Assembly (NCBI GenBank): GCA_959347315.1
Contig: OY365806.1
Coordinates: 27,566,815 to 27,630,814, forward strand
DNA length: 64,000 nucleotides
Source: Bimastos eiseni
Taxonomy: Eukaryota > Annelida > Clitellata > Crassiclitellata > Lumbricidae
Direction: 5' to 3'
A program made the translations under genes and the position numbers. The notes below the pieces were generated by a model, which worked only from the letters and a program-made list of their open reading frames with translations, was not told the DNA's origin and did no database searches. Positions 10,963-23,040 of the stretch are shown piece by piece. Position 1 is the stretch's first letter, and the number at the start of each line of letters is the position of its first letter.

Positions 10963-11683
10963 CAGTGGCGTAGCTAAGGGGGGGCGAGGTGGGGCGGACC
11001 GCCCCGGGTGACAGCATATGGAGGGTGACACTATGTCACCTCCAACAAAATTTTTCAGCCAGGCTAAGGTGCGAAAATAGTCTGAAAATAGAATTGTGAA
11101 AAAAACCCAACCAACACAGGAAATGTGACCGTTATGACGTCACATATTTCGAATTTGAATCTATCAACCGTCGAAAATATTGTCTGAGCGAGTACAGCTC
11201 TTTTGGTGAGTCATTTTTCTTATATTTTTATTATAATTTATTTCGAACAATGTTCGAAATAAATGACGACCATGGCTTTGTCGAATTATATGAAGGAACG
11301 TCGACGACAGCATAATATCAATGGAAGCTGTCGAAAGAAGACAGCTTCCATTGATATTATGCTGGGCATGTACAGTCCGCAAGATGCAAGGATGTACATT
11401 TGACAAAGCAGTTGTTTACCATTTACAAACTACAATGGACATTTATGAAATTTTCGTCAAATTTATAGGACTAAAAAACAGAAAATAAAATATAAATAAA
11501 AATAACTTAATATCTGATAACAAGTTTCTTCCGTGACCTATGAATTTTGAAACCTACTTATAGAGGTAGAGTATGTATGAAAATTCAGCTACACCTAACC
11601 ATTCAGCATAGGGTCGTGTGGGGTCACTGGGGTGACATTTGAACGGACCGCCCCGGGTGACGTTTACTCTAGCTACGCCACTG
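10963..11683. mobile_element. hAT-type MITE, 721 bp, with 8-bp target duplication
   Basis: The element starts CAGTGGCGTAGCTA and ends with the exact inverse, TAGCTACGCCACTG. It is flanked by a perfect 8-bp direct duplication GAGACCAC at 10955-10962 and 11684-11691. An 8-bp duplication with CAG-type termini is diagnostic of the hAT superfamily. It has no transposase frame, so it is non-autonomous. Subterminal 18-bp direct repeats starting CGGACCGCCCCGGG occur near both ends (about 10995 and 11644). The interior has two strong hairpins and a TGACGTCA palindrome at 11135-11142. The perfect duplication suggests a fairly recent insertion. Confidence 0.93.
11308..11364. repeat. perfect inverted repeat, 25-bp arms, 7-nt loop
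   Basis: Arms 11308-11332 and 11340-11364 are exact reverse complements around the loop GAAAGAA. A second palindrome with 14-bp arms and a one-base centre (TTTCGAACAATGTTCGAAA core) lies about 60 bp upstream, around 11237-11265. Both are inside the MITE. If transcribed they would form stable RNA hairpins. Confidence 0.95.
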
Positions 11684-11843
11684 GAGACCACAAAGGTAGG
11701 CCTTCTTACTATACAGGCAAGGATAGGGAATATCTTGAATGCAATTTAATGGATTGAACAACCAAGGAGCCGATCGATTGACATGGAAATGACATTCCGA
11801 ACACATTAGCCTATAGGTGGTTGCGTTGCATTCATAGGCTATA

Positions 11844-13540
11844 GGCAAACCCCCCTCCCCCGATAAATTTTCAGTGGCTAAGTGTATCTTAACCGGTTCC
11901 CTAGCGCTCAAGCCTTTAATTATGATATTTTTTTATTTAAAAAATCGTCATGTTACATTTTCAGTAACTTAACAACAATATCTAGTAGGCAATTGCGTGT
12001 GCCTGCATTATTCTGAATATACAGAGTTGCCTGTAGTAATGAAGTGGCTCGGTGATGATGATAATATTATACTGAGTATTTCTTGAAGCCTCATCAGTCA
12101 GCACGTCGAAGGGGTCGACATAAGTCTCGGGCAGAGTCAGAGAGAGGGCATGACCTCTAACCACTTTATGCGCTGTGTGCCCACTGGGCGCAGCAGCTGC
12201 GTGCATGTACTGGGACGGTATTGAGATGAAGCCCATACAGCAGTGATATGGAATCTGCCACACTTACCTAAATTTGTAGTTGGTATGTACCGCCAAACCA
12301 CTTTCAGCAGTGCATAAATGAGCTTACAGAAGTTTGGATTTTCCCGTCAAAGCGATTTCTAGTTACTGAAGAATGCGATGAAGAAACTGAGCCAGCGACA
12401 ACTAAATTAAGATGATGTGACAGTCTGGCTGAGAAGGCTGATGAATCAAAAGCTGGTAAGTGTGCATGAGAAATCTCGTTCTGACAGAAATTACAATGGC
12501 CAAAGGACTGCAAAACTGGCCTCTTCGCATTTGCAGTTTGAGTATCTCCATTTTGCTCAATTTTCACTCCTTTATAATGACTATCTTTTCACTCTTCAAT
12601 CATCATAATTATGGTCCCAAAATTCTTTCAATAGTGCAATTTTGGCGAAAAACACGTTGCAAAAGTAAGCAAAAAATTTCCTGTTAATGAAATACAAACA
12701 GCATAATCAATTGTATAAGAGTATGGCATGTTCAACAGCAGTGATGGGGCAGTGTTAGGTATACGCCTAACAAGTTAAGTTAACGACTTCGATAGTGCTG
12801 CCTGTATCTTGAGCTGATTGTGAGAGATGATTTATTCAAATGAATCTCTATCATACCAGGGAAAGTAACAGACTGATTAACATTCTGTTGATGACTTCTT
12901 TGTGGTTTGTATTAATGGCCCTCCCTCTCGCGCATTGGAATGTCGAAAAGTGTTATCAGTTGTTTGAAGCCAGACAAACCTGGAGCCCTGGACAAACCAT
13001 AGGTTTGCCAACAGTTGAAATTGCTTGAGTTCAAAATTAACGAAAACTATTACGGTGTCCTAGCTGTTTTTATTTATATCACTTCATTATTGATAAAGTC
13101 ATGATCATGTTTGCTGTATATAGTTAGTATACCTACTGTAGATCAGACTAGGTTAAAATCGCTCGCACTACTGATTCTTGTATACTTTGGTAGTAAATGA
13201 AACTGGGACTCAGATATGATAACTACCTGAACAGCTTAAATGTGCATTTTGTTTGTAAAATTACCAATGTAAGCCCCTATGGTGTTTAAAATTGACGTCA
13301 GCAGCCAATGTTACCCTGATAAAATGTCATTAAACTGATGATTGAGCACAACACAGCTATAAGATCAACTTCGTGTCCCCCACACCCTCCCACTATCACC
13401 CTTTACAATTTAGACTCTGTGTACTGGTTCAAGGTCCCTAAAATTTATGACATGCGGATAATTTTCAATCCCTCAGTTCAAATTTTACAATTCAAACACT
13501 GACTGTAGCCTAAACATCTTGACTGCTGAACTGCGTATCT
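11844..13540. repeat. large duplicated segment, copy A
   Basis: This segment is collinear with 55864-56165 plus 59851-61481 (copy B) at high identity. In a 160-bp stretch around 11990-12150 I count four mismatches. The two copies differ at about 12850-13005: copy A has unrelated sequence where copy B carries the LINE fragment 60573-60960. Short open frames inside it (for example minus strand 12263-11982) show mainly amino-acid-changing differences between copies, so I do not call a gene. It may be a dispersed repeat or an intrachromosomal duplication. Confidence 0.88.
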
Positions 13541-13550
13541 AACGGAACAG

Positions 13551-14574
13551 GACTTTTAGGTCCCGCCCATTAGGTCCTGGACTATTCGGTACCACCGATT
13601 AGGTCCCGAGACAGTTAGGTCCCGGGTCAATAAGGTACTGGACGGTTAGGTACAGCAACAAAACAATTAAACTTATTGTTAATAATCTTAGATCTAGCCA
13701 ATTAAGTAAACAAAACCAAAACAAGTCAATTAATATCAAAATTGAAAGTTTATTAATAGAGAGAGCAAGAAAAAGAAATACTAAACATTTATAAAAAGTG
13801 AATTAAAAGCTTATTGTCATTCCATAAGGAAGTTGTGAGAAAGCCCACGAAGATAATCGATGATTTCACGATCTGTATAAGATTGTACAATGTTCAAAAT
13901 TCGATCATCTGCCACTTAACGTTCCCGTCAACATTACATTTGTGGAATGTAAATAGAAAACCTCCATCGTGCAACATTTTTTAAATTTCTTTTCGTTTGT
14001 ATTTCTTGAAAATCGTTTTCCTCCATACTTGGTTTGTTCCATATACTTTTTTTATCATAAAATTTTACTTACATTAACGTTGTTGAAATTTACTAACACT
14101 AACACTTAACACTATTTTCCTTCACAAATTTATTCCAGAAATCGCTTTCCAACTGGTTCTTATATACTACATAATTGTTTGAGTTTTGTTTATTCGCCTA
14201 TATTCTGTTTACAGATTAAACAATTAACAAGAATTAAACTGGACTAACCATTCGACAGACAATGAACTATATTTTGCTTTGATCTATACTATGTATTGAA
14301 TCCGGTCCCTTTGCCGTTCTATTCAAGATGATAGACAATGGGACCAGTTTACTCGCACCCCTTTCTTCGCCTATTTCCTACATACAGATCAAATAGCTTG
14401 TTAAGCTAGTTATTCCCTTTATAACCTTATTGACCCTAGTTTAGGCAAATAAAGTTATTTGTTGGGTTGCTGTACCTAACCGTCCAGTAACTTATTGACC
14501 CGGGACCTAACTGTCTCGGGACCTAATCGGTGGTACCTAATAGTCCAGGACCCAATGGGCGGGACCTAAAAGTC
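13551..14574. mobile_element. foldback-type DNA element with ~120-bp terminal inverted repeats
   Basis: The left arm starts GACTTTTAGGTCCCGCCC and the right arm is its inverse. The arms pair over about 120 bp with only a few mismatches, to about 13670 on the left and 14455 on the right. Each arm is itself a string of short repeats around TTAGGTCC, TTAGGTAC or TTCGGTAC. The 780-bp interior is AT-rich and has no transposase frame. I could not establish a clear target duplication; the hexamer CGTATC occurs near both outer sides but not flush with the arms. Non-autonomous foldback or Mutator-like elements have this shape. Confidence 0.85.
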
Positions 14575-14582
14575 ACGTATCG

Positions 14583-14758
14583 ACTTTTGGGCATGTATCC
14601 GGCAATCCTTATTTTGGTTTATACAATCAAAACACGTTGACCGCTAGAATAGGCCTACAATAAGGGACGTGTATAAGGCTAGCTGATTGCATGTATTTAA
14701 TATAAACGTTTAGGTCTATACGTGTACACATCCCTTAGTAGGTCCACATGTATTTAGA
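14583..14758 (-). repeat. 176-bp segment inverted relative to copy B (61477-61653)
   Basis: This segment, immediately right of the foldback element, is the reverse complement of 61477-61653, which continues copy B directly. Landmarks are ACTTTTGGGCATGTATCCGG here against CCGGATACATGCCCAAAAGT there, and ACATGTATTTAGA here against TCTAAATACATGT there. So an inversion separates the two copies, with the foldback element at its breakpoint in copy A. Confidence 0.88.
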
Positions 14759-14919
14759 TACCGGTACGCGACAACGTACAACAATAATTGTACAACAATT
14801 GTAAACAATGATAATTTTAAGATAATAAATGTAGCAAAATTCACTAATATTATGACCAATAGTCTAATACTAGTTAAATAAACTGTTTTAAACTGAAAGC
14901 TTTCGTTTTGTCTTTCAAG

Positions 14920-15007
14920 GCTAGCAAAGATATTCTAACCAAGCAGATGCTTGGCTGGAGTGGTGTCTCCGACGCTCTTATCGGAACCTTGGCAACGCGC
15001 ACGCAGG
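14920..15007 (+). CDS. candidate internal exon of an unrecognised gene
   Basis: An 88-nt open stretch has a good acceptor on its left (TTTCGTTTTGTCTTTCAAG) and a donor GTAACT on its right. It reads ASKDILTKQMLGWSGVSDAL, then IGTLATRTQ: 29 codons plus one base. The residue composition is protein-like, and the base composition is GC-richer than the flanks. I do not recognise the family. No neighbouring exon with matching phase was found; the satellite array begins 350 bp downstream, so any partner exon would lie beyond the array or to the left. It could be an exon, an exon relic or chance. Confidence 0.4.
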
Positions 15008-17975
15008 GTAACTAATATCATGTATTTAATATGTAATAATAAATATTTGTGTATTTAATTATTTGGTAATATTGTCATTACTATTCTGGTCTGGAGACAC
15101 ACAGTAAACAAATAAAGAAACAACTAAAATTTTATGCTTTACGTTTAATTAGAAAAATAGATATTTGACTTCAGTTACACCTCTAAAACACTACAATCTA
15201 ATCTCTAACGAATACACTGATTGCGCTCTTTATATAATCGGTGAAAAGAAAGTGGCAAGGGAGAGCAATGATCATCCAGTTATGCCAAGGATTAGCAACT
15301 TGAGTCAATAAAGTCAATGCGACTTCTTACCTTGGCTGATTCTTAGGCCTGGGTTAAGAGATTGCTATGACGATTATTTTGGTTTTTGATTGGGTCAGTG
15401 GAAAGCTGGTGAGCCTTTGTCAGCGGGCATTCGACATAGCGATGGTTCGAATGAACCCTCAGCTAGATCCAACTTCAGTTGATGGTCAGCTGGTTCCGCG
15501 AGCTCTGATTTTGAGCTCTGATTTTGAGGCTGCACTTGCGCATCTGGGGTAGATAAATAGATTGCTAAGACGATTCCTTTGCTTTTTGATAGGGTCATAT
15601 AGCGATATAGCGATAGGGTCGACACAGCGATGGTTCGAATGAACCCTCAGCTGGATCCAACTTCAGTTGATGGTCAGCTGGCTCCGCGAGCTCTGATTTT
15701 GAGCAGTGATTTTGAGGCTGCACTTGCGCATCTAGGGTAGATAAATAGATTGCTAAGACGATTGTTTTGCTTTTTGATTGGGTCAGTGGAAAACTGGTGA
15801 GCCTTTGTCAGCGGGCATTCGACATAGCGATGGTTCGAATGAACCTTCAGCTTGATCCAACTTCAGTTGATGGTCAGCTGGTTCCGCGAGCTCTCATTTT
15901 GAGCTCTGAGTTTGAGGCTGCACTTGCGCATTTGGGGTAGATAAATAGATTGCTATGACGATTGTTTTGGTTTTTGATTGGGTCATTGGAAAGCTGGTGA
16001 GCCTTTGTCAGCGGGCATTCGACATAGCGATGGTTCGAATGAACCCTCAGCTGGATCCAACTTGAGTTGATGGGCAGCTGGTTCCGCGAGCTCTGCAGCC
16101 AGTGACTTTCCACGCAGCAGATTTTGAGGCTGCACTTGCGCATCTAGGGTAGATAAATACATTGCTATGACGATTGTTTTGGTTTTTGATAGGGTCAGTG
16201 GAAAACTGGTGAGCCTTTGTCAGCGGGCATTCGACATAGCGATGGTTCGAATGAACCCTCAGCTTGATCCAACATCATTTGATGGTCAGCTGGTTCTGCG
16301 AGCTCTGATTTTGAGCTCTGATTTTGAGGCTGCACTTGCGCATCTGGGGTAGATAAATAGATTGCTATGATGATTGTTTTTCTTTTTGATTGGGTCAGTG
16401 GAAAGCTGGTGAGCATTTGTCAGCGGGCATTCGACATAGCGATGGTTCGAATGAACCGTCAGCTAGATCAAGCTTCCGTTGATGGTCATCTGGTTCCGCG
16501 AGCTCTGATTTTGAGCTCTGATTTTGAGGCTGCACTTTGGCATCAGGGGTAGATAAATAGATTGCTATGACGATTGTTTTGCTTTTTGATTGGGTCAGTG
16601 GAAAGCTGGCGAGCCTCTGTCAGCGGGCATTCGACATAGCCATGGTGCGAATGAACCCTCAGCTGGATCCAACTTCAGTTGATGGTCAGCTGGTTCCGCG
16701 AGCTCTGATTTTGAGCAGTGATTTTGAGGCTGCGCTTGCGCATCTGGGGTAGATAAATAGATTCCTATGACGATTGTTTTGCTTTTTGATTGAATCAGTG
16801 GAAAGCTGGTGAGCCTTGTCAGCGGGCATTCGACATAGCGATGGTTCGAATGAACCCTCAGCTTGATCCAACATCATTTGATGGTCAGCTGGTTCTGCGA
16901 GCTCTGATTTTGAGCTCTGATTTTGAGGCTGCACTTGCGCATCTGGGGTAGAAAAATAGATTGCTATGATGATTGTTTTTCTTTTTGATTGGGTCAGTGG
17001 AAAGCTGGTGAGCATTTGTCAGCGGGCATTCGACATAGCGATGGTTCGAATGAACCCTCAGCTAGGTCAAGCTTCCGTTGATGGTCATCTGGTTCCGCGA
17101 GCTCTGATTTTGAGCTCTGATATTGAGGCTGCACTTTGGCATCTGGGGTAGATAAATAGATTGCTATGACGATTGTTTTGCTTTTTGATTGGGTCAGTGG
17201 AAAGCTGGCGAGCCTCTGTCAGCGGGCATTCGACATAGCCATGGTGCGAATGAACCCTCAGCTGGATCCAACTTCAGTTGATGGTCACCTGGTTCCGCGA
17301 GCTCTGATTTTGAGCAGTGATTTTGAGGCTGCACTTGCGCATCTGGGGTAGATAAATAGATTGCTATGACGATTGTTTTGCTTTTTGATTGAATCAGTGG
17401 AAAGCTGGTGAGCCTTGTCAGCGGGCATTCGACATAGCGATGGTTCGAATGAACCCTCAGCTGGATCCAACTTCAGTTGATGGTCAGCTGTTTCCGCGAG
17501 CTCTGCAGCCAGTGACTTTCCAGTCAGCAGATTTTGAGGCTACACTTGCGCATCTGGGGTAGATAAAAACATTGCTTTGACGATTGTTTTGCTTTTTGAT
17601 TGGGTCAGTGGAAAGCTGGTGAGCCTGTGTCGCGGGCAATCGACATAGCGATGGTTCGAATGAACCCTCAGCTGGATCAAACTTAAGTTGGTGGTCATCT
17701 GGCTCCGCGAGCTCTGATTTTGAGCTCTGTTTTTGAGGCTGCACTTGGGCATCTGGGGTAGATAAATAGATTGCTATGACGATTGTTTTGGTTTTTGATT
17801 GGGTCAGTGGAAAGCTGGTGAGCCTTTGTCAGCGGGCATTCGACATAGCGATGGTTCGAATGAACCCTCAGCTAGATCCAACTTCAGCTGATGGTCAGCT
17901 GGTTCCGCGAGCTCTGATTTTGAGCTCTGTTTTTGAGGCTGCACATGCGCATCTGGGGTAGATAAATAGATTGCT

Positions 17976-19796
17976 ATGACGATTGTTTTGCTTTTTGATT
18001 GGGTCAGTGGAAAGCTGGTGAGCCTTTGTCAGCGGGCATTCGACATAGCGATGGTTCGAATGAACCCTCAGCTAGATCCAACTTCAGTTGATGGTCAGCT
18101 GGTTCCGCGAGCTCTGATTTTGAGCTCTGTTTTTGAGGCTGCACTTGCGCATTTGGGGTAGATAAATGGATTGCTATGACGATTGTTTTGGTTTTTGATT
18201 GGGCCAGTGGAAAGCTGGTGAGCCTTTGTCAGCGGGCATTCGACATAGCGATGGTTCGAATGAACCCTCAGCTGGATCCAACTTGAGTTGATGGGCAGCT
18301 GGTTCCGCGAGCTCTGCAGCCAGTGACTTTCCACGCAGCAGATTTTGAGGCTGCACTTGCGCATCTAGGGTAGATAAATACATTGCTATGACGATTGTTT
18401 TGGTTTTTGATAGGGTCAGTGGAAAACTGGTGAGCCTTTGTCAGCGGGCATTCGACATAGCGATGGTTCGAATGAACCCTCAGCTTGATCCAACATCATT
18501 TGATGGTCAGCTGGTTCTGCGAGCTCTGATTTTGAGCTCTGATTTTGAGGCTGCACTTGCGCATCTGGGGTAGATAAATACATTGCTATGATGATTGTTT
18601 TTCTTTTTGATTGGGTCAGTGGAAAGCTGGTGAGCATTTGTCAGCGGGCATTCGACATAGCGATGGTTCGAATGAACCGTCAGCTAGATCAAGCTTCCGT
18701 TGATGGTCATCTGGTTCCGCGAGCTCTGATTTTGAGCTCTGATTTTGAGGCTGCACTTTGGCATCTGGGGTAGATAAATAGATTGCTATGACGATTGTTT
18801 TGCTTTTTGATTGGGTCAGTGGAAAGCTGGCGAGCCTCTGTCAGCGGGCATTCGACATAGCCATGGTGCGAATGAACCCTCAGCTGGATCCAACTTCAGT
18901 TGATGGTCACCTGGTTCCGCGAGCTCTGATTTTGAGCAGTGATTTTGAGGCTGCACTTGCGCATCTGGGGTAGATAAATAGATTGCTATGACGATTGTTT
19001 TGGTTTTTGATTGGGTCAGTGGAAAGCTGGTGAGCCTTGTCAGCGGGCATTCGACATAGCGATGGTTCGAATGAACCCTCAGCTGGAACCAACTTCAGTT
19101 GATGGTCAGCTGTTTCCGCGAGCTCTGCAGCCAGTGACTTTCCAGTCAGCAGATTTTGAGGCTACACTTGCGCATCTGGGGTAGATAAAAACATTGCTAT
19201 GACGATTGTTTTGCTTTTTGATTATGTCAGTGGAAAACTGGTGAGCCTTTGTCAGCGGGCATTCGACATAGCGATGGTTCGAATGAACCCTCAGCTGGAT
19301 CCAACTTCAGTTGATGGTCAGCTGGTTCCGCGAGCTCTGATTTTGAGCTCTGAGTTTGAGGCTGCACTTGCGCATTTGGGGTAGATAAATAGATTGCTAT
19401 GACGATTGTTTTGCTCTTTGATTGGGTTAGTGGAAAGCTGGCGAGCCTTTGTCAGCAGGCATTCGACATAGCGATGGTTCGAATGAACCCTCAGTTGGAT
19501 CCAACTTCAGTTGATGGTCAGCTGGTTTCGCGAGCTCTGCAGCCAGTGACTTTCCAGGCAGCAGATTTTGAGGCTGCACTTTCGCATCTGGGGTAGATAA
19601 ATAGATTGCTATGACGTTTGCTTTGGTTTTTGATTTTGTCAGCGGAAAGCTGGTGAGCCTTTTTCAGCGAGCATTCGAGATAGCGATGGTTCGAATGAAC
19701 CCTCAGCTAGATCGAACTTCAGTTGATGGTCAGCTGGTTCCCCGAGCTCTGATTTTGAGCTCTGTTTTTGAGGCTGCACATGCGCATCTGGGGTAG
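17976..19796 (+). repeat. higher-order repeat core block, copy 1
   Basis: Nine consecutive monomers (1,821 bp) with a fixed order of length and sequence variants. The same series starts at 21220, 24263, 28116 and 33779. Diagnostic members include a GGGCCAGTGG monomer, a monomer ending CATCTAGGGTAG, an ATGATGATTG monomer, a CATAGCCATGGTGCG monomer and one starting ATGACGTTTGCTTTGG. Confidence 0.9.
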
Positions 19797-21219
19797 ATAA
19801 ATAGATTGCTTTGACGATTGTTTTGCTTTTTGATTGGGTCAGTGGAAAGCTGGTGAGCCTGTGTCACGGGCAATCGACATAGCGATGGTTCGAATGAACC
19901 CTCAGCTGGATCAAACTTAAGTTGGTGGTCATCTGGCTCCGCGAGCTCTGATTTTGAGCTCTGTTTTTGAGGCTGCACTTGCGCATCTGGGGTAGATAAG
20001 TAGATTGCTATGACGATTGTTTTGGTTTTTGATTGGGTCAGTGGAAAGCTGGTGAGCCTTTGTCAGCGGGCATTCGACATAGCGATGGTTCGAATGAACC
20101 CTCAGCTAGATCCAACTTGAGTTGATGGTCAGCTGGTTCCGCGAGCTCTGATTTTGAGCTCTGTTTTTGAGGCTGCACATGCGCATCTGGGGTAGATAAA
20201 TAGATTGCTATGACGATTGTTTTGCTTTTTGATTGGGTCAGTGGAAAGCTGGTGAGCATTTGTCAGCGGGCATTCGACATAGCGATGGTTCGAATGAACC
20301 CTCAGCTAGGTCAAGCTTCCGTTGATGGTCATCTGGTTCCGCGAGCTCTGATTTTGAGCTCTGATATTGAGGCTGCACTTTGGCATCTGGGGTAGATAAA
20401 TAGATTGCTATGACGATTGTTTTGCTTTTTGATTGGGTCAGTGGAAAGCTGGCGAGCCTCTGTCAGCGGGCATTCGACATAGCCATGGTGCGAATGAACC
20501 CTCAGCTGGATCCAACTTCAGTTGATGGTCACCTGGTTCCGCGAGCTCTGATTTTGAGCAGTGATTTTGAGGCTGCACTTGCGCATCTGGGGTAGATAAA
20601 TAGATTGCTATGACGATTGTTTTGCTTTTTGATTGAATCAGTGGAAAGCTGGTGAGCCTTGTCAGCGGGCATTCGACATAGCGATGGTTCGAATGAACCC
20701 TCAGCTGGATCCAACTTCAGTTGATGGTCAGCTGTTTCCGCGAGCTCTGCAGCCAGTGACTTTCCAGTCAGCAGATTTTGAGGCTACACTTGCGCATCTG
20801 GGGTAGATAAAAACATTGCTTTGACGATTGTTTTGCTTTTTGATTGGGTCAGTGGAAAGCTGGTGAGCCTGTGTCGCGGGCAATCGACATAGCGATGGTT
20901 CGAATGAACCCTCAGCTGGATCAAACTTAAGTTGGTGGTCATCTGGCTCCGCGAGCTCTGATTTTGAGCTCTGTTTTTGAGGCTGCACTTGGGCATCTGG
21001 GGTAGATAAATAGATTGCTATGACGATTGTTTTGGTTTTTGATTGGGTCAGTGGAAAGCTGGTGAGCCTTTGTCAGCGGGCATTCGACATAGCGATGGTT
21101 CGAATGAACCCTCAGCTAGATCCAACTTCAGCTGATGGTCAGCTGGTTCCGCGAGCTCTGATTTTGAGCTCTGTTTTTGAGGCTGCACATGCGCATCTGG
21201 GGTAGATAAATAGATTGCT

Positions 21220-23040
21220 ATGACGATTGTTTTGCTTTTTGATTGGGTCAGTGGAAAGCTGGTGAGCCTTTGTCAGCGGGCATTCGACATAGCGATGGTT
21301 CGAATGAACCCTCAGCTAGATCCAACTTCAGTTGATGGTCAGCTGGTTCCGCGAGCTCTTATTTTGAGCTCTGTTTTTGAGGCTGCACTTGCGCATTTGG
21401 GGTAGATAAATGGATTGCTATGACGATTGTTTTGGTTTTTGATTGGGCCAGTGGAAAGCTGGTGAGCCTTTGTCAGCGGGCATTCGACATAGCGATGGTT
21501 CGAATGAACCCTCAGCTGGATCCAACTTGAGTTGATGGGCAGCTGGTTCCGCGAGCTCTGCAGCCAGTGACTTTCCACGCAGCAGATTTTGAGGCTGCAC
21601 TTGCGCATCTAGGGTAGATAAATACATTGCTATGACGATTGTTTTGGTTTTTGATAGGGTCAGTGGAAAACTGGTGAGCCTTTGTCAGCGGGCATTCGAC
21701 ATAGCGATGGTTCGAATGAACCCTCAGCTTGATCCAACATCATTTGATGGTCAGCTGGTTCTGCGAGCTCTGATTTTGAGCTCTGATTTTGAGGCTGCAC
21801 TTGCGCATCTGGGGTAGATAAATACATTGCTATGATGATTGTTTTTCTTTTTGATTGGGTCAGTGGAAAGCTGGTGAGCATTTGTCAGCGGGCATTCGAC
21901 ATAGCGATGGTTCGAATGAACCGTCAGCTAGATCAAGCTTCCGTTGATGGTCATCTGGTTCCGCGAGCTCTGATTTTGAGCTCTGATTTTGAGGCTGCAC
22001 TTTGGCATCTGGGGTAGATAAATAGATTGCTATGACGATTGTTTTGCTTTTTGATTGGGTCAGTGGAAAGCTGGCGAGCCTCTGTCAGCGGGCATTCGAC
22101 ATAGCCATGGTGCGAATGAACCCTCAGCTGGATCCAACTTCAGTTGATGGTCACCTGGTTCCGCGAGCTCTGATTTTGAGCAGTGATTTTGAGGCTGCAC
22201 TTGCGCATCTGGGGTAGATAAATAGATTGCTATGACGATTGTTTTGGTTTTTGATTGGGTCAGTGGAAAGCTGGTGAGCCTTGTCAGCGGGCATTCGACA
22301 TAGCGATGGTTCGAATGAACCCTCAGCTGGATCCAACTTCAGTTGATGGTCAGCTGTTTCCGCGAGCTCTGCAGCCAGTGACTTTCCAGTCAGCAGATTT
22401 TGAGGCTACACTTGCGCATCTGGGGTAGATAAAAACATTGCTATGACGATTGTTTTGCTTTTTGATTATGTCAGTGGAAAACTGGTGAGCCTTTGTCAGC
22501 GGGCATTCGACATAGCGATGGTTCGAATGAACCCTCAGCTGGATCCAACTTCAGTTGATGGTCAGCTGGTTCCGCGAGCTCTGATTTTGAGCTCTGAGTT
22601 TGAGGCTGCACTTGCGCATTTGGGGTAGATAAATAGATTGCTATGACGATTGTTTTGCTCTTTGATTGGGTTAGTGGAAAGCTGGCGAGCCTTTGTCAGC
22701 AGGCATTCGACATAGCGATGGTTCGAATGAACCCTCAGTTGGATCCAACTTCAGTTGATGGTCAGCTGGTTTCGCGAGCTCTGCAGCCAGTGACTTTCCA
22801 GGCAGCAGATTTTGAGGCTGCACTTTCGCATCTGGGGTAGATAAATAGATTGCTATGACGTTTGCTTTGGTTTTTGATTTTGTCAGCGGAAAGCTGGTGA
22901 GCCTTTTTCAGCGAGCATTCGAGATAGCGATGGTTCGAATGAACCCTCAGCTAGATCGAACTTCAGTTGATGGTCAGCTGGTTCCCCGAGCTCTGATTTT
23001 GAGCTCTGTTTTTGAGGCTGCACATGCGCATCTGGGGTAG
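21220..23040 (+). repeat. higher-order repeat core block, copy 2
   Basis: Same nine-monomer series as 17976-19796, offset 3,244 bp. The offset also applies to the preceding monomer (17776 and 21020), so the repeating period here is about 16 monomers. Confidence 0.9.

Noticed and set aside
11982..12263. Conserved small protein (LPETYVDPFDVLTDEA) shared by both duplicated segments
   Set aside because: Of four differences in the shared stretch, three change an amino acid, and there are no splice sites or start support. Similarity is explained by the DNA duplication.
13535..14590. CGTATC on both sides of the foldback element as its target duplication
   Set aside because: The hexamers are not flush with the arm ends (about 10 bp away on the left), so this may be chance or a scar of the nearby inversion.
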